Assembly: GCA_009694365.1 (NCBI GenBank)
Contig: SHVE01000004.1
Coordinates: forward strand, 62,001-126,000
Reading direction: 5' to 3'
Length of the DNA stretch: 64,000 nt
Source: Thermoleophilia bacterium
GTDB taxonomy: Bacteria > Actinomycetota > Thermoleophilia > Miltoncostaeales > Miltoncostaeaceae
A program made the position numbers and the translations under genes. This document shows positions 9,869 to 17,356 of the stretch, in pieces. Position 1 is the first letter of the stretch, and each line of letters opens with the position of its first letter. The notes below the pieces were generated by a model. The model saw only the letters and a program-made list of their open reading frames with translations. It was not told the origin of the DNA and ran no database searches.

Positions 9869-10662
9869 ACCGCGGGGGTCGGGGGCGTCGGGGGAGCGCC
9901 ATCCCCTGCCCACGGGACAGGTCGCCCGAACCTGGCCGCGAGCCAGATACCCACTCCGTAGAGAAGGATCTGGGGCACCATGAGAAGGAGCATGCTCGCG
10001 GGGTCGCCGCCCGGCAGGACCGCCGCCACGGCGGCGATGACCACGATGGCGATCCGCCAGCCCCGGCGGAACTGCCCCGCGCTCACGATTCCCATGCGCG
10101 CGAGTGCAACCATCGCGACGGGGATCTCGAAGACGAGACCACCGGCGAACATCATGGTGAGTGCGAACGAGAAGTACTCGTTCGCACGAAGCGCGACGGT
10201 GAAATCGCCTCCCGCGAATCCCAGCAGCCACTGGAGGGCAACGGGAAGCACGAGGACGTATGCGAAGACCACCCCGCCCAGGAACAGCGCTGAGACCCCC
10301 GCGACGATGGCGAGCATCGTCCTCCGGGTCTGCCGCCCGACGGCCGGGAGAACGTAGGCGTACATCTGGTAGAGCACAATCGGCAGGGTCACGAGTATCG
10401 ATGCACCGGCCACCACGGTGATGGTGACGAGGAACGGCTCCGTGGGTGACAGCGCGAGGAGAGTCCGATACTCGGGCGACAGGGGGTCGAGCAGGATGTC
10501 GAAGAGGCCCTGATGAAACGTGTACAGCACCCCGAACGCGACCACGAGTGCGGCGGCGGCGATTGCAAGCCGTACCCGGAGTTCCGAGAGGTGCTCGACG
10601 ATGCTCAGGTGCTCGTCGGGTGCCGCCCTACGGAGGCGAAACCGCCCAGGGCCGCGCGTCAT
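9865..10662 (-). CDS. tatC: Sec-independent translocase subunit TatC
   Basis: The protein has 265 residues and six predicted helices. The cytoplasmic N-terminus has the conserved SIVEHLSELRVRL (about residues 20-32) and the first periplasmic loop has ALSPTEPFLVTI. TatC is the receptor that binds twin-arginine signal peptides and, with TatA, moves folded proteins across the membrane. The upstream gene is tatA, only 5 bp away, so the two form a small operon read on the minus strand. Its end overlaps the stop of the ABC ATPase by four bases. Confidence 0.93.
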   Translation of the reverse strand: MTRGPGRFRLRRAAPDEHLSIVEHLSELRVRLAIAAAALVVAFGVLYTFHQGLFDILLDPLSPEYRTLLALSPTEPFLVTITVVAGASILVTLPIVLYQMYAYVLPAVGRQTRRTMLAIVAGVSALFLGGVVFAYVLVLPVALQWLLGFAGGDFTVALRANEYFSFALTMMFAGGLVFEIPVAMVALARMGIVSAGQFRRGWRIAIVVIAAVAAVLPGGDPASMLLLMVPQILLYGVGIWLAARFGRPVPWAGDGAPPTPPTPAV

Positions 10663-10667
10663 GCGAG

Positions 10668-10973
10668 CTACCGCTCGATGAGAGGCGCGTCACCGCTCAC
10701 CACGATGCCGTCCAGCACGTCGGGGGACGCCGTCGGGTGCTCCGGGGGACCCGCCGTAGCGGTGGTCACCGGGTTCGTCGGTACCGACGAACCCGTTCCG
10801 GTCGCACCCTGCTCGGCGGCCGACTCGTCCCCGGGGTGCCCGTTGATGGCGGCCTTGAAGTCGCGGATTCCCTTGCCCACCGCGCGGCTGAACTGCGGCA
10901 GTCGACTCGGGCCGAGCACCAGCACAGCGATGACCAGGACGATAACGAGCTGAATGGGGGAGAGATCGAACAT
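10668..10973 (-). CDS. tatA: Twin-arginine translocase TatA/TatB family protein
   Basis: The protein has 101 residues: a short N-terminal membrane helix (about residues 4-20), a hinge LGPSRLPQFSRAVGKGIRDFK, then an amphipathic helix and a long flexible tail rich in Ala, Thr and Pro. The LGP-x-LP motif and short helix fit TatA, the pore-forming subunit. The tail is rather long, and some actinobacterial TatB proteins look alike, so TatA/B cannot be separated with certainty. It is the first gene of the tatA-tatC pair. Confidence 0.88.
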   Translation of the reverse strand: MFDLSPIQLVIVLVIAVLVLGPSRLPQFSRAVGKGIRDFKAAINGHPGDESAAEQGATGTGSSVPTNPVTTATAGPPEHPTASPDVLDGIVVSGDAPLIER

Positions 10974-11044
10974 GCGGCATCGAAGGCTAGCCCTCTCTCA
11001 ACTCTCCAACCAATCGAATCGGAGCGTGCGGTACGGTCCCCCGC

Positions 11045-11350
11045 ATGCCGGATGATCCGCATTCCACGTCCGAGGATTACCTGATTCGCCAGATGCGCGA
11101 CCAGGTGATCGACAACGACCTCGCGTTGATCCGGGCGATCAACACCCGTCTCACGCTCGTCGCACGCCTTCGCGCGTACAAGAAGGCCAAAGGACTGGCT
11201 TTCGTGGACCACTCCCGCGAGGAGTGGATGCACCGCTACCTGCAGGGGGCCAACCCCGGGCCCCTGTCGTCCGATGGACTTGGCGAGATCTACGGGCAGA
11301 TCCTCGAACTGACCAAGCGCGAGACCGCGAGGGCCGCAAGCGAGGAGTGA
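11045..11350 (+). CDS. Chorismate mutase type II (AroQ) family protein
   Basis: The protein has 101 residues and is predicted all-helical. It shows the AroQ pattern: a first helix with LIRQMRDQVIDNDLALIRAINTR (read in parts), then LVARLRAYKKAKG with the conserved lysine, and FVDHSREEWMHRYL. AroQ mutases convert chorismate to prephenate for Phe/Tyr synthesis. It is a stand-alone domain without a dehydratase or dehydrogenase. It is divergent from tatA with a 71-bp gap (10974-11044) that must hold both promoters. Because AroQ domains are short, function is less secure than for other genes here. Confidence 0.72.
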   Translation: MPDDPHSTSEDYLIRQMRDQVIDNDLALIRAINTRLTLVARLRAYKKAKGLAFVDHSREEWMHRYLQGANPGPLSSDGLGEIYGQILELTKRETARAASEE

Positions 11351-11377
11351 GGGGTCACCTGCGGAAGATGGTCTCCC

Positions 11378-11411
11378 GGCGCCTCGGTGGGTCGGGCGCC
11401 TCGGTGGGTCG
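11378..11411. repeat. Perfect 17-bp tandem duplication
   Basis: Two exact head-to-tail copies of ggcgcctcggtgggtcg lie at 11378-11394 and 11395-11411 in the 184-bp gap between two convergent genes. No gene or clear terminator was seen in the rest of this gap. Confidence 0.9.
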
Positions 11412-11534
11412 AGCTACCGGCGACCCGTTGCCTACCGATGCGCGGTGATCTCCCGCCCCATCCCGCCGGAGCAACCGTGGTCGGGGCAGTAACCACGCCA
11501 TGCCGCAATGAACCGTCGCATTCGCTGACCGACG

Positions 11535-12017
11535 CTAGTCCGCGAAATCCTCCGGAGTCACGTGGTCGAGAAACTCCCTGAACTTCTCCACCATCTCCTC
11601 GGCGTTCTCGGGCTCGTTCTCGAACTCGATGGCGTTCTCGTCGAGGAGGGCGTCCACGGCGAAGATGGGGGCCCCCGTGCGCACCGCGACCGCGAGCGCG
11701 TCGCTCGGGCGGGCGTCCACCTCCACGTCCTGGCCCGCTGTGCTCAGGCGGATGAGCGCATAGAACGTGTTGTCGCGCACCTCCGTGACCGTGACGCGGG
11801 CCACCTCGGCCTGCAACTCCCCCACGAGACGGGTGATCAGGTCGTGGGTCATGGGCCGCGGCGATTCGTTGCCTTGCAGGGTGCTCAGGATCGCTGCAGC
11901 CTCCGCATGACCAATCCAGATGGGCAGAAACCGATTCCCGTCCGCGGTCTTCAGAAGCACTATTGGCTGCTTGCCAACCATGTCGAAACTGACGCCATAG
12001 ATCACCATCTCGTGCAT
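11535..12017 (-). CDS. Bifunctional nuclease family protein (DUF151/BFN)
   Basis: The protein has about 160 residues. It matches the BFN/DUF151 family: MVIYGVSFD at the start, PIVLLKTADGNRFLPIWIGHAEAAAI, then the conserved DARPSDALAVAVRTGAPIFA (about residues 110-129) and an acidic C-terminal segment. Family members have been described as nucleases acting on DNA and RNA, though many are uncharacterised. ATG 12017 is chosen because the family motif follows at once; GTG 12035 would add six residues. Neither has a strong Shine-Dalgarno sequence. It is convergent with the chorismate mutase gene and divergent from the tRNA. Confidence 0.85.
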   Translation of the reverse strand: MHEMVIYGVSFDMVGKQPIVLLKTADGNRFLPIWIGHAEAAAILSTLQGNESPRPMTHDLITRLVGELQAEVARVTVTEVRDNTFYALIRLSTAGQDVEVDARPSDALAVAVRTGAPIFAVDALLDENAIEFENEPENAEEMVEKFREFLDHVTPEDFAD

Positions 12018-12203
12018 GGGACCGAGTGTAGCCACTGCCCGATGGGGGTAGTGCCCAGCCGGCCACCACGCGACCGGACGGTTCGGTACCCGGCCCGATG
12101 CGTCGCGGGATTTCCACAGTGGACGATGCCGCCTCCGGCGAGGTCGAATGGCGGCCGTGACGCCTCGGGCCGAGCCCGAGGTACTGCTATCGTCCTCTGC
12201 TGC

Positions 12204-12277
12204 GGGCGATTAGCTCAGGTGGTTAGAGCGCATCCCTGATAAGGATGAGGTCCCTGGTTCGAGTCCAGGATCGCCCA
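12204..12277 (+). tRNA. tRNA-Ile (anticodon GAT)
   Basis: The 74-nt cloverleaf has acceptor arms GGGCGAT (12204-12210) and ATCGCCC (12270-12276), a D-arm starting TAGCTCAGGTGGTTAGAGC, an anticodon stem CATCC/GGATG around loop CTGATAA with anticodon GAT at 12238-12240, and the T-arm CCTGGTTCGAGTCCAGG. The discriminator base is A (12277). CCA is not encoded, so it must be added after transcription. The gene stands alone between the BFN gene and parB. Confidence 0.97.
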
Positions 12278-12305
12278 TCATCGATCGCGGGAACCGGCCC
12301 CCGAC

Positions 12306-13205
12306 CTACCGGTCCAGCCGATTCAGGGCGGCCACAACGGCGGCCTCGTCGGCGAAGATGATTTCGACCACCACCGTACCCTTGGCGGTGCTCCGCACGC
12401 GAACCGGGGCCTCAAACACCCCCGTGAAAACGTCGATTGCTTCGTCGGCGACTGCAGGCGCCACCCGTTCCGGGCGGCCGGACGTCGCTCCACCCTCGGA
12501 GTAGACGCGCGCCAGTCGTTCCGTGGCACGAACCGACAGGCCCTGCTCGCGCACCTGGTGGGCCACCTCCCGTCTCCGTCGGGGGCCGTCGGCCATGAGG
12601 ATCGCACGACCGTGCCCCTCGCTCAGGTCACCACTCACCAGCATGGCCTGCACGTCGTCGGGCAGTTCGAGCAGGCGAATGAGGTTCGCCACCGACGACC
12701 GACTGCGCCCGATGGAGCGGGCGACCTCGGTCTGCGACTGCCCAAAGTCCTCCACCAGCACCGCAAGGGCCTCGGCGGTCTCCACCGGATTGAGGTTCTC
12801 GCGCACGAGATTTTCCACGAGGCCCACCTCGAGCCGCTGCCGCTCATCCGCTTCGCGTACCACGGCGGGCAGTTCGGTGAGCCCGGCCATCTGGGCCGCA
12901 CGCCAACGACGCTCGCCGGCGATCAGCTCGTAGTTCCCTCCGCCGAGGGACCGGACGACCACCGGCTGGATCAGGCCCGTGGTGGCGATGGAGTCGGCAA
13001 GGGTCGCCAGTGCCCCGTCATCGCCGTGTTTACGCGGCTGCTGCGCGTTGGGGGAAATCCGATCGATCGACAGCACCATCAGCCCCCCACGGGCGGGTGC
13101 GGCGGCCGTCGCCGCATCGATTCCGCGGCCTCCCTCCGCAAGCACATCGCCGAGGAGAACGGAGAGCCCACGCCCGAGACGGGATGACGACTTCTCGTCA
13201 GCCAC
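12306..13205 (-). CDS. parB: Chromosome-partitioning protein ParB
   Basis: The protein has 299 residues. The order is a short N-terminal tail, the ParB/Srx CTPase fold with [16 protein letters not shown] and the GERRWRA motif (about residues 96-102), then a helix-turn-helix region ([28 protein letters not shown]) and a C-terminal dimerisation domain. ParB loads at parS as a CTP-dependent clamp and spreads to organise the origin for segregation. Two parS sites lie about 1.5 kb upstream in the same gene cluster. The gene overlaps parA by 8 bases and ends the operon. Confidence 0.95.
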   Translation of the reverse strand: MADEKSSSRLGRGLSVLLGDVLAEGGRGIDAATAAAPARGGLMVLSIDRISPNAQQPRKHGDDGALATLADSIATTGLIQPVVVRSLGGGNYELIAGERRWRAAQMAGLTELPAVVREADERQRLEVGLVENLVRENLNPVETAEALAVLVEDFGQSQTEVARSIGRSRSSVANLIRLLELPDDVQAMLVSGDLSEGHGRAILMADGPRRRREVAHQVREQGLSVRATERLARVYSEGGATSGRPERVAPAVADEAIDVFTGVFEAPVRVRSTAKGTVVVEIIFADEAAVVAALNRLDR

Positions 13206-13959
13206 GATCCACGATCTCCCCGGTCACCTGAACATAGGCCTCTGCCGCGGCGCACTGGGGGTCATAGCGGATGACGGGCTCCCCAAACGAGGGCGACTCG
13301 GTGACCCGCACGTTCCTAGGGATAACTGTGGTGAACACGATCTCCGGAAAGTGCTTTCTCACCTCCGCGATCACCTCACCGCTGATGCGGGTGCGAGGGT
13401 CGTGCATGGTCATCACGAGCCCGCTGATCCGCAGACCCGGGTTGAGACGGGTTCGGACCTCGCCGACGGTGTCCATGAGCCGCGAGAGTCCCTCAAGGGC
13501 GTAATACTCGCACTGCACGGGCACAATCAGCCGCTCCGCCGCCACGAGAGCGTTCACCGTGACGAGGTCGAACGCCGGAGGGCAGTCGATGACGACGTAG
13601 GGCCACTCGGGCGAGCCCGCCGTGAGTGCCCGACGCATGAGGTCCTCGCGCCCCTCCCGTACCACCAACTCCACGGCCGCGCCCGCCAGATCGACCGTTG
13701 CGGGGATCAGATCGAGTCCGGGCACCACCGTGGGCATGGCCACGTCGCGCACCGGTACTCCGTCGAGCATGCAGTCGGCGATGGTGTGCGCATCGTGCGG
13801 TGGGCGCACGCCGCCCAGCACCCCGCTCGTCGCGTTGGCCTGGGGATCCGCGTCCACCAACAGCACCCGGTTGCCCGCCGCCGCGAGACAGGCGGCGATG
13901 TTGACGGCGCTCGTGGTCTTGCCCACGCCACCCTTCTGGTTGACCACGGCGTAGATCAC
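13198..13959 (-). CDS. parA: Chromosome-partitioning ATPase ParA (Soj)
   Basis: The protein has 253 residues. It begins VIYAVVNQKGGVGKTT, with the deviant Walker A motif at the N-terminus, then LLVDADPQANAT (Walker A'/switch I region) and VVIDCPPAFD (Walker B/switch II). ParA binds DNA in its ATP dimer form and moves ParB-parS complexes. GTG 13959 overlaps the rsmG stop (GTGA) and gives the standard N-terminus; an in-frame GTG farther upstream at 14031 lies deep within rsmG and is rejected. A P-loop so near the start is typical of short chromosomal Soj proteins. Confidence 0.95.
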   Translation of the reverse strand: MIYAVVNQKGGVGKTTSAVNIAACLAAAGNRVLLVDADPQANATSGVLGGVRPPHDAHTIADCMLDGVPVRDVAMPTVVPGLDLIPATVDLAGAAVELVVREGREDLMRRALTAGSPEWPYVVIDCPPAFDLVTVNALVAAERLIVPVQCEYYALEGLSRLMDTVGEVRTRLNPGLRISGLVMTMHDPRTRISGEVIAEVRKHFPEIVFTTVIPRNVRVTESPSFGEPVIRYDPQCAAAEAYVQVTGEIVDRG

Positions 13960-14699
13960 GCGAGTGGTCGCTTCGCGGCCATCCCCGGCCGCCGGGGGTA
14001 GGTCTCGGGAGTGACGCCCACCTTGTGCCACACCGAGAAATGCCTGCTCACACCCGGAATCGGTGTGACATCAATGTCCGATAACCGGGCGAGACCAACC
14101 ATCGCGCCGGCGCGGTCCGCCGTGGCCCCAGCGTCAGACTCACGACGACCCCGCCACGCCACTACCGCGCCGCCGTGCTCCACGAGGGGTGCGGCCGACT
14201 CGAGCACGACCGGCAAGGGCCCGAGCGCGCGGGCCGTTGCCACCGGAAAGGCTCCGCGCTCCGCGCGGGCGAGGGTCTCGCTGCGGTCCGCCACGACTCG
14301 CACATTAGGGAATCGCGCTGAAGCCCGCACAAGCCAGTCCGCCTTGCGACGTTCGCTCTCGACAAGGGTCACCGGGATCTCCGGCAGCGCCACTGCCAAC
14401 ACGAGACCAGGGAAGCCGCCGCCGCTGCCGATGTCCACAATGCCCCGTGCAGTAGCGATTTCCGGGACAAGAAGGCCGCTGAGAGAATCCACCACGTGAA
14501 CGGACACTGCCTGGTCGAGATCGGTGACCGACGAGAGGTTCTGGGGCTCCGCAGCCATGGCGACGAGAAGGGCCGCCAACGCCATGGCAGTATCCACGGG
14601 CACCTCCACCCCCATGAGTCCGGAGCGCTCGATAATCAGATCGGCGGCGCGGTGGTTCGCATGAAGCGCCGTACCGGGCCCCCCCCGCTGGTGTTTCAC
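13956..14699 (-). CDS. rsmG: 16S rRNA (guanine527-N7)-methyltransferase RsmG (GidB)
   Basis: Motifs visible are NLSSVTDLDQAVSVHVVDSL, the SAM-binding loop IVDIGSGGGFPGLVLAV, and TLVESERRKADWL, all typical of RsmG, which methylates G527 of 16S rRNA. The start is not certain. GTG 14699 has a GGGAAG at a good distance but lies inside a parS site; ATG 14615 would give a protein about 28 residues shorter that still holds the core. The frame stays open upstream through the second parS, reading FHVKH each time, but that is a by-product of the parS sequence. The gene overlaps parA by 4 bases. Confidence 0.92.
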   Translation of the reverse strand: MKHQRGGPGTALHANHRAADLIIERSGLMGVEVPVDTAMALAALLVAMAAEPQNLSSVTDLDQAVSVHVVDSLSGLLVPEIATARGIVDIGSGGGFPGLVLAVALPEIPVTLVESERRKADWLVRASARFPNVRVVADRSETLARAERGAFPVATARALGPLPVVLESAAPLVEHGGAVVAWRGRRESDAGATADRAGAMVGLARLSDIDVTPIPGVSRHFSVWHKVGVTPETYPRRPGMAAKRPLA

Positions 14700-14707
14700 G
14701 TGAAACG
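14692..14707. promoter_or_regulatory. parS site 1 (ParB-binding)
   Basis: TGTTTCACGTGAAACG matches the bacterial parS consensus TGTTNCACGTGAAACA at all but the last base. It overlaps the probable GTG start of rsmG and lies in the rsmG-parA-parB cluster about 2.3 kb from rpmH, where origin-proximal parS sites are expected. Confidence 0.92.
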
Positions 14708-14719
14708 CTTCCCTGTTGC

Positions 14720-14757
14720 CCCCCCGCGGGTGTTTCACGTGAAACACCCGCGGGGGG
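14720..14757. promoter_or_regulatory. parS site 2 within a 38-bp perfect palindrome
   Basis: The central 16 bp (14731-14746), TGTTTCACGTGAAACA, are a perfect parS. The flanks gcggg/cccgc plus six further C:G positions extend the dyad to 38 bp, centred at 14738.5. The site ends 6 bp before the khpB stop codon (14764), so it lies between khpB and rsmG, and the flanks could also act as a transcription terminator or processing hairpin in RNA. Confidence 0.93.
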
Positions 14758-14763
14758 TGGGTG

Positions 14764-15237
14764 TTATTCGACCCCACGCGGCACGACCACCACACGACGG
14801 CGCGGGTCCTCGCCCTCGCTGCGCGTCTCGATGTCGGTGCGATCCGCCAGCGCCATGTGCACGGTCCGGCGATCGAGCGCGCTCATCGGATCGAGTTCGA
14901 TCTCCTCCGAGAATTCCACGGCTTCCTGTGCGGCCTTCTGCGCAAGCCGCGTGAGCAACTCCGCGCGCTTGGCGCGGTAACCGTTGGCATCCACCACAAC
15001 ACCCCGGCGCTGGCCGTTCGGCTGGCGGCGAACCGCCTGGGCCGCGAGGACCTGGATGGCATCGAGGACCTCGCCGTCGTGTCCGATCAGCGCCTCGACG
15101 TCGTCTCCATCCACCCGGGCAACCAGACCGCCCTCGTCGGTGTCCTCAACTACCACGATGGCGGCGACCCCAAGTCCCTCGACCGCGGCGGTGACAACCT
15201 CTTCCAGAGCCACGCGACCCTGATCATGTCCGTTCAC
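14764..15237 (-). CDS. khpB: RNA-binding protein KhpB/Jag (KH-II and R3H domains)
   Basis: The protein has 157 residues with a type II KH domain (about residues 38-85, with LIGHDGEVLDAIQVLAAQAV) and a C-terminal R3H domain (DPMSALDRRTVHMAL, about 115-130). KhpB (Jag/EloR) binds RNA and is linked to cell elongation in Firmicutes. The N-terminal Jag_N domain of Firmicutes is absent, as is usual in Actinomycetota. GTG 15237 overlaps the yidC stop by 4 bases, so the two are probably co-translated. Confidence 0.88.
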   Translation of the reverse strand: MNGHDQGRVALEEVVTAAVEGLGVAAIVVVEDTDEGGLVARVDGDDVEALIGHDGEVLDAIQVLAAQAVRRQPNGQRRGVVVDANGYRAKRAELLTRLAQKAAQEAVEFSEEIELDPMSALDRRTVHMALADRTDIETRSEGEDPRRRVVVVPRGVE

Positions 15238-16262
15238 TTTCGCCTCTTCGGTGGCTTCTTACGACCTGCCGGCCGCGATGGGCCACCGGAAACCCCTTTG
15301 CGGGATTGGGGTACCCGTTTCGCGGATTCTGCCACCTGCGGAGCAGTTTCCGGAAGCACGGGTACGACCGGCAGATCAGCGGCGCTCTCGTCCTCCACCA
15401 CATCCGAGCCGTCGGCCCCATGTGTGGCGGAGGGTTCCGCAACGGGTGATCTCGTCACCTTCGTGCTTCGACGCTGCGGAACCGCCCGCGCCACGACGGG
15501 GGCGTCATCCGCGGCCAGCACCCCGACGCTCTCAGCACCGCCGTCTACGTCGTCGTCGCTCCCAACACCGGCCTCGTCATCGGTACCCGTTGCCACCATG
15601 GCCTCGATTTCCGCCTCAATACGGCGCTTAAGCACCAGCTGCTGGCCGGCGGTCCACAGGTTGGTGGTGGCCCAGTAGATAACCAGCCCGGCCGGGACAG
15701 GAAACTGGAACACGAAAAAGACGATTCCCACCGGCATGAACCGCATCATCCAGCGCTGATTCTTGCTCATCGTCGGAGTCGCGGAGAGTTCCGACGAGAT
15801 GAGCTGCGACAACGCGTACACGATCACCAGCGGCACCACGCCCCAGCCGATGTTGGTGAGCTGGTAGGAGATGTTGGGGATGACCCCCATGAATGACAGG
15901 TCCGTCTGGTCCTGGAAGTTCTGGTTTCGCAGCGTGTAATAGAGCGCGATGAAAACCGGCGCCTGGAACAACAGCGGCAGACAGGAGCCGAATGGATTGA
16001 CGTCGTTCTGCTTGTAGAACTTCATCATCTCTTCCTGCAGCTTGGGCTTGTTGCCCTTGTGCTTCCGCTGCAGTTCCTTCATCTGCGGCGCCACTTCCTG
16101 CATGCGCCGCGCCGACTTGTACTGCTTTACGAACAGCGGCAGAAGGAGCATGCGCACGACCAGCGTGAGCATCACGATCGCCCATCCCCAGGTGAAACCG
16201 ACCCCGTGGATGAAGTCGAGAGCCGCGCGGATGGGCGCTTCGAGAAGATCCAGTGGGTTCAT
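15234..16262 (-). CDS. yidC: Membrane protein insertase YidC/Oxa1
   Basis: The protein has 342 residues. It has the five-helix Oxa1-type core without the large periplasmic domain of Gram-negative YidC. Visible are GWAIVMLTLVVRMLLLPL with the cavity arginine, the coiled coil (MQEVAPQMKELQRKHKGNK, read in parts), and NPFGSCLPLLFQAPVFIALY. After the last helix comes a tail of about 120 residues that is acidic in the middle and ends in a basic GRKKPPKRRK, probably for ribosome contact. No lipobox is seen. YidC inserts and folds membrane proteins alone or with SecYEG. Overlaps yidD by 4 bases. Confidence 0.94.
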   Translation of the reverse strand: MNPLDLLEAPIRAALDFIHGVGFTWGWAIVMLTLVVRMLLLPLFVKQYKSARRMQEVAPQMKELQRKHKGNKPKLQEEMMKFYKQNDVNPFGSCLPLLFQAPVFIALYYTLRNQNFQDQTDLSFMGVIPNISYQLTNIGWGVVPLVIVYALSQLISSELSATPTMSKNQRWMMRFMPVGIVFFVFQFPVPAGLVIYWATTNLWTAGQQLVLKRRIEAEIEAMVATGTDDEAGVGSDDDVDGGAESVGVLAADDAPVVARAVPQRRSTKVTRSPVAEPSATHGADGSDVVEDESAADLPVVPVLPETAPQVAESAKRVPQSRKGVSGGPSRPAGRKKPPKRRK

Positions 16263-16492
16263 CGGGAGCCGAACAGGGTCTGGTCAGCCGGGTGGTCCAC
16301 GCCGCCCGCACTCCATGGGTTGCACCGGAGGAGTCGCCACCCCGCGAGCACGAAACCCCTGCTCACACCAAATATCCGGATCGACTCAACCGCATATTCG
16401 GAACATGTCGGATAGTACCGACAGCGACGAGGAAAGAGGGGCGACACCACCCGCTGGTACCCGCGGACGAACCGAATTGCGAGATCCCTCAC
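16259..16492 (-). CDS. yidD: Membrane protein insertion efficiency factor YidD
   Basis: The small protein has 77 residues and the family signature RGYQRVVSPLF, CRYYPTCSEYAVESI and GWRLLRCNPWSAGGVDHP, including the conserved cysteines. YidD helps YidC-dependent insertion and binds the membrane through an N-terminal amphipathic region. GTG 16492 overlaps the rnpA stop (GTGA) and its own stop overlaps the yidC start (ATGA), so three genes are translationally chained. The many CXXC-like cysteines are normal for this family. Confidence 0.93.
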   Translation of the reverse strand: MRDLAIRFVRGYQRVVSPLFPRRCRYYPTCSEYAVESIRIFGVSRGFVLAGWRLLRCNPWSAGGVDHPADQTLFGSR

Positions 16493-16869
16493 TTGGCCCC
16501 CGAATCCGTGACGCGCCCCGCGAGTTCGGACAGCCGGTCCCCCAGCGCGCGGGATCCGCGCTCCTCCAGGTACTCGTGCGCGCCCGAGCGAGCGATCACT
16601 ACATAATCCACCCCCGGAGAGAGCTCCCCTGCGATGCGGGTGAACTCCTCGCGCAGCACGCGTTTCACGCGGTTGCGCTCCACGGCTCCACCCACGCGCT
16701 TTCCCACCGACAGGCCCAGCCGCGGCAAGGGGCCCTCGCCGCGGTCGAATGCGTAGACCACGAGGTGTCGCCCCGCGGCGGACCTGCCGTGCCGGTAGAT
16801 CGAGTCGAAATCGCCGGACCGGGTGACCCGGCTCCGCTTTCCTCGATGCGCGGTGCCCGCGTCGGGCAC
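16489..16869 (-). CDS. rnpA: Ribonuclease P protein component
   Basis: The protein has 126 residues, basic. It has F/Y-rich substrate-binding residues near the start (GDFDSIYRHGRSAAGRHL) and the RNR signature GKRVGGAVERNRVKRVLREEF (about residues 56-76, read in parts). It binds the 5' leader of pre-tRNA and supports the RNase P RNA. It starts at GTG 16869, 11 bp after rpmH, in the standard rpmH-rnpA order. Confidence 0.94.
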   Translation of the reverse strand: MPDAGTAHRGKRSRVTRSGDFDSIYRHGRSAAGRHLVVYAFDRGEGPLPRLGLSVGKRVGGAVERNRVKRVLREEFTRIAGELSPGVDYVVIARSGAHEYLEERGSRALGDRLSELAGRVTDSGAK

Positions 16870-16880
16870 AGGGCCAGTAC

Positions 16881-17015
16881 CTAGGCCGAGAGCCGGGTGC
16901 GGCCCTTGGCACGGCGGCGCTTGAGGATCGCCTGACCGGCGCGCGTCGACATGCGGTGGCGAAAACCATGGGTCTTGCTGCGCTTCCGCGTATTCGGCTG
17001 AAATGTACGCTTCAC
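16881..17015 (-). CDS. rpmH: 50S ribosomal protein L34
   Basis: The 44-residue protein reads [19 protein letters not shown] at its start and ends with [13 protein letters not shown]; this is the full, highly conserved L34. It starts at GTG 17015, preceded by AGGAG (17026-17030 on the minus strand). It heads the minus-strand cluster that runs to parB, while the dnaA side diverges; its promoter must lie in 17031-17356. Confidence 0.96.
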   Translation of the reverse strand: MKRTFQPNTRKRSKTHGFRHRMSTRAGQAILKRRRAKGRTRLSA

Positions 17016-17165
17016 TTGCCTACTGCTCCTTGGGACACGGCCACGGGAATCGCCGAGGGTTTGACCCGCGGCACGACACGGAAACACTACCAAAGCGTCG
17101 CCGCGGGTCCACACCACGAACGGTTGAGGTGTCTCGACACCCCTTGCGTGGTGATCTGCCCTCGT

Positions 17166-17301
17166 TCATCCACAGATGTGGACGGATCTGTGGATAACTC
17201 ACCTTTCCCCTGCACCTGCGGGTCTTCGCGTGCGCGCCTCGCGCCCTCGTCGTGTCCGACGACAACGAAATTCCCGCTCGCACGGATGCAGTTCATCCAC
17301 A
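17166..17301. promoter_or_regulatory. DnaA-box cluster upstream of dnaA (origin sub-region 1)
   Basis: The 340-bp gap between rpmH and the GHKL gene holds one perfect DnaA box, TTATCCACA on the minus strand (17189-17197), and two one-mismatch boxes TCATCCACA (17166-17174 and 17293-17301). A weaker CCGTCCACA (17177-17185, minus) fills the space, so three boxes fall within 32 bp. Spacing like this is typical of an origin or of dnaA autoregulation. The same gap must hold the divergent promoters for rpmH and the GHKL-dnaA pair; no promoter with good -35 and -10 boxes was identified. Confidence 0.75.
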
Positions 17302-17356
17302 GCCCCCCCGGCGGGCCATCCTTGCCATCTCCCGTTGGTAACGTGCCGCCACCTCG

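Noticed and set aside
13960-14031. Longer parA starting at GTG 14031
   Set aside because: It would extend 24 codons into rsmG with no ParA homology; GTG 13959 gives the usual N-terminus.
14700-14795. Longer RsmG with two FHVKH peptides
   Set aside because: FHVKH is simply parS read as codons. The extension has no family homology.
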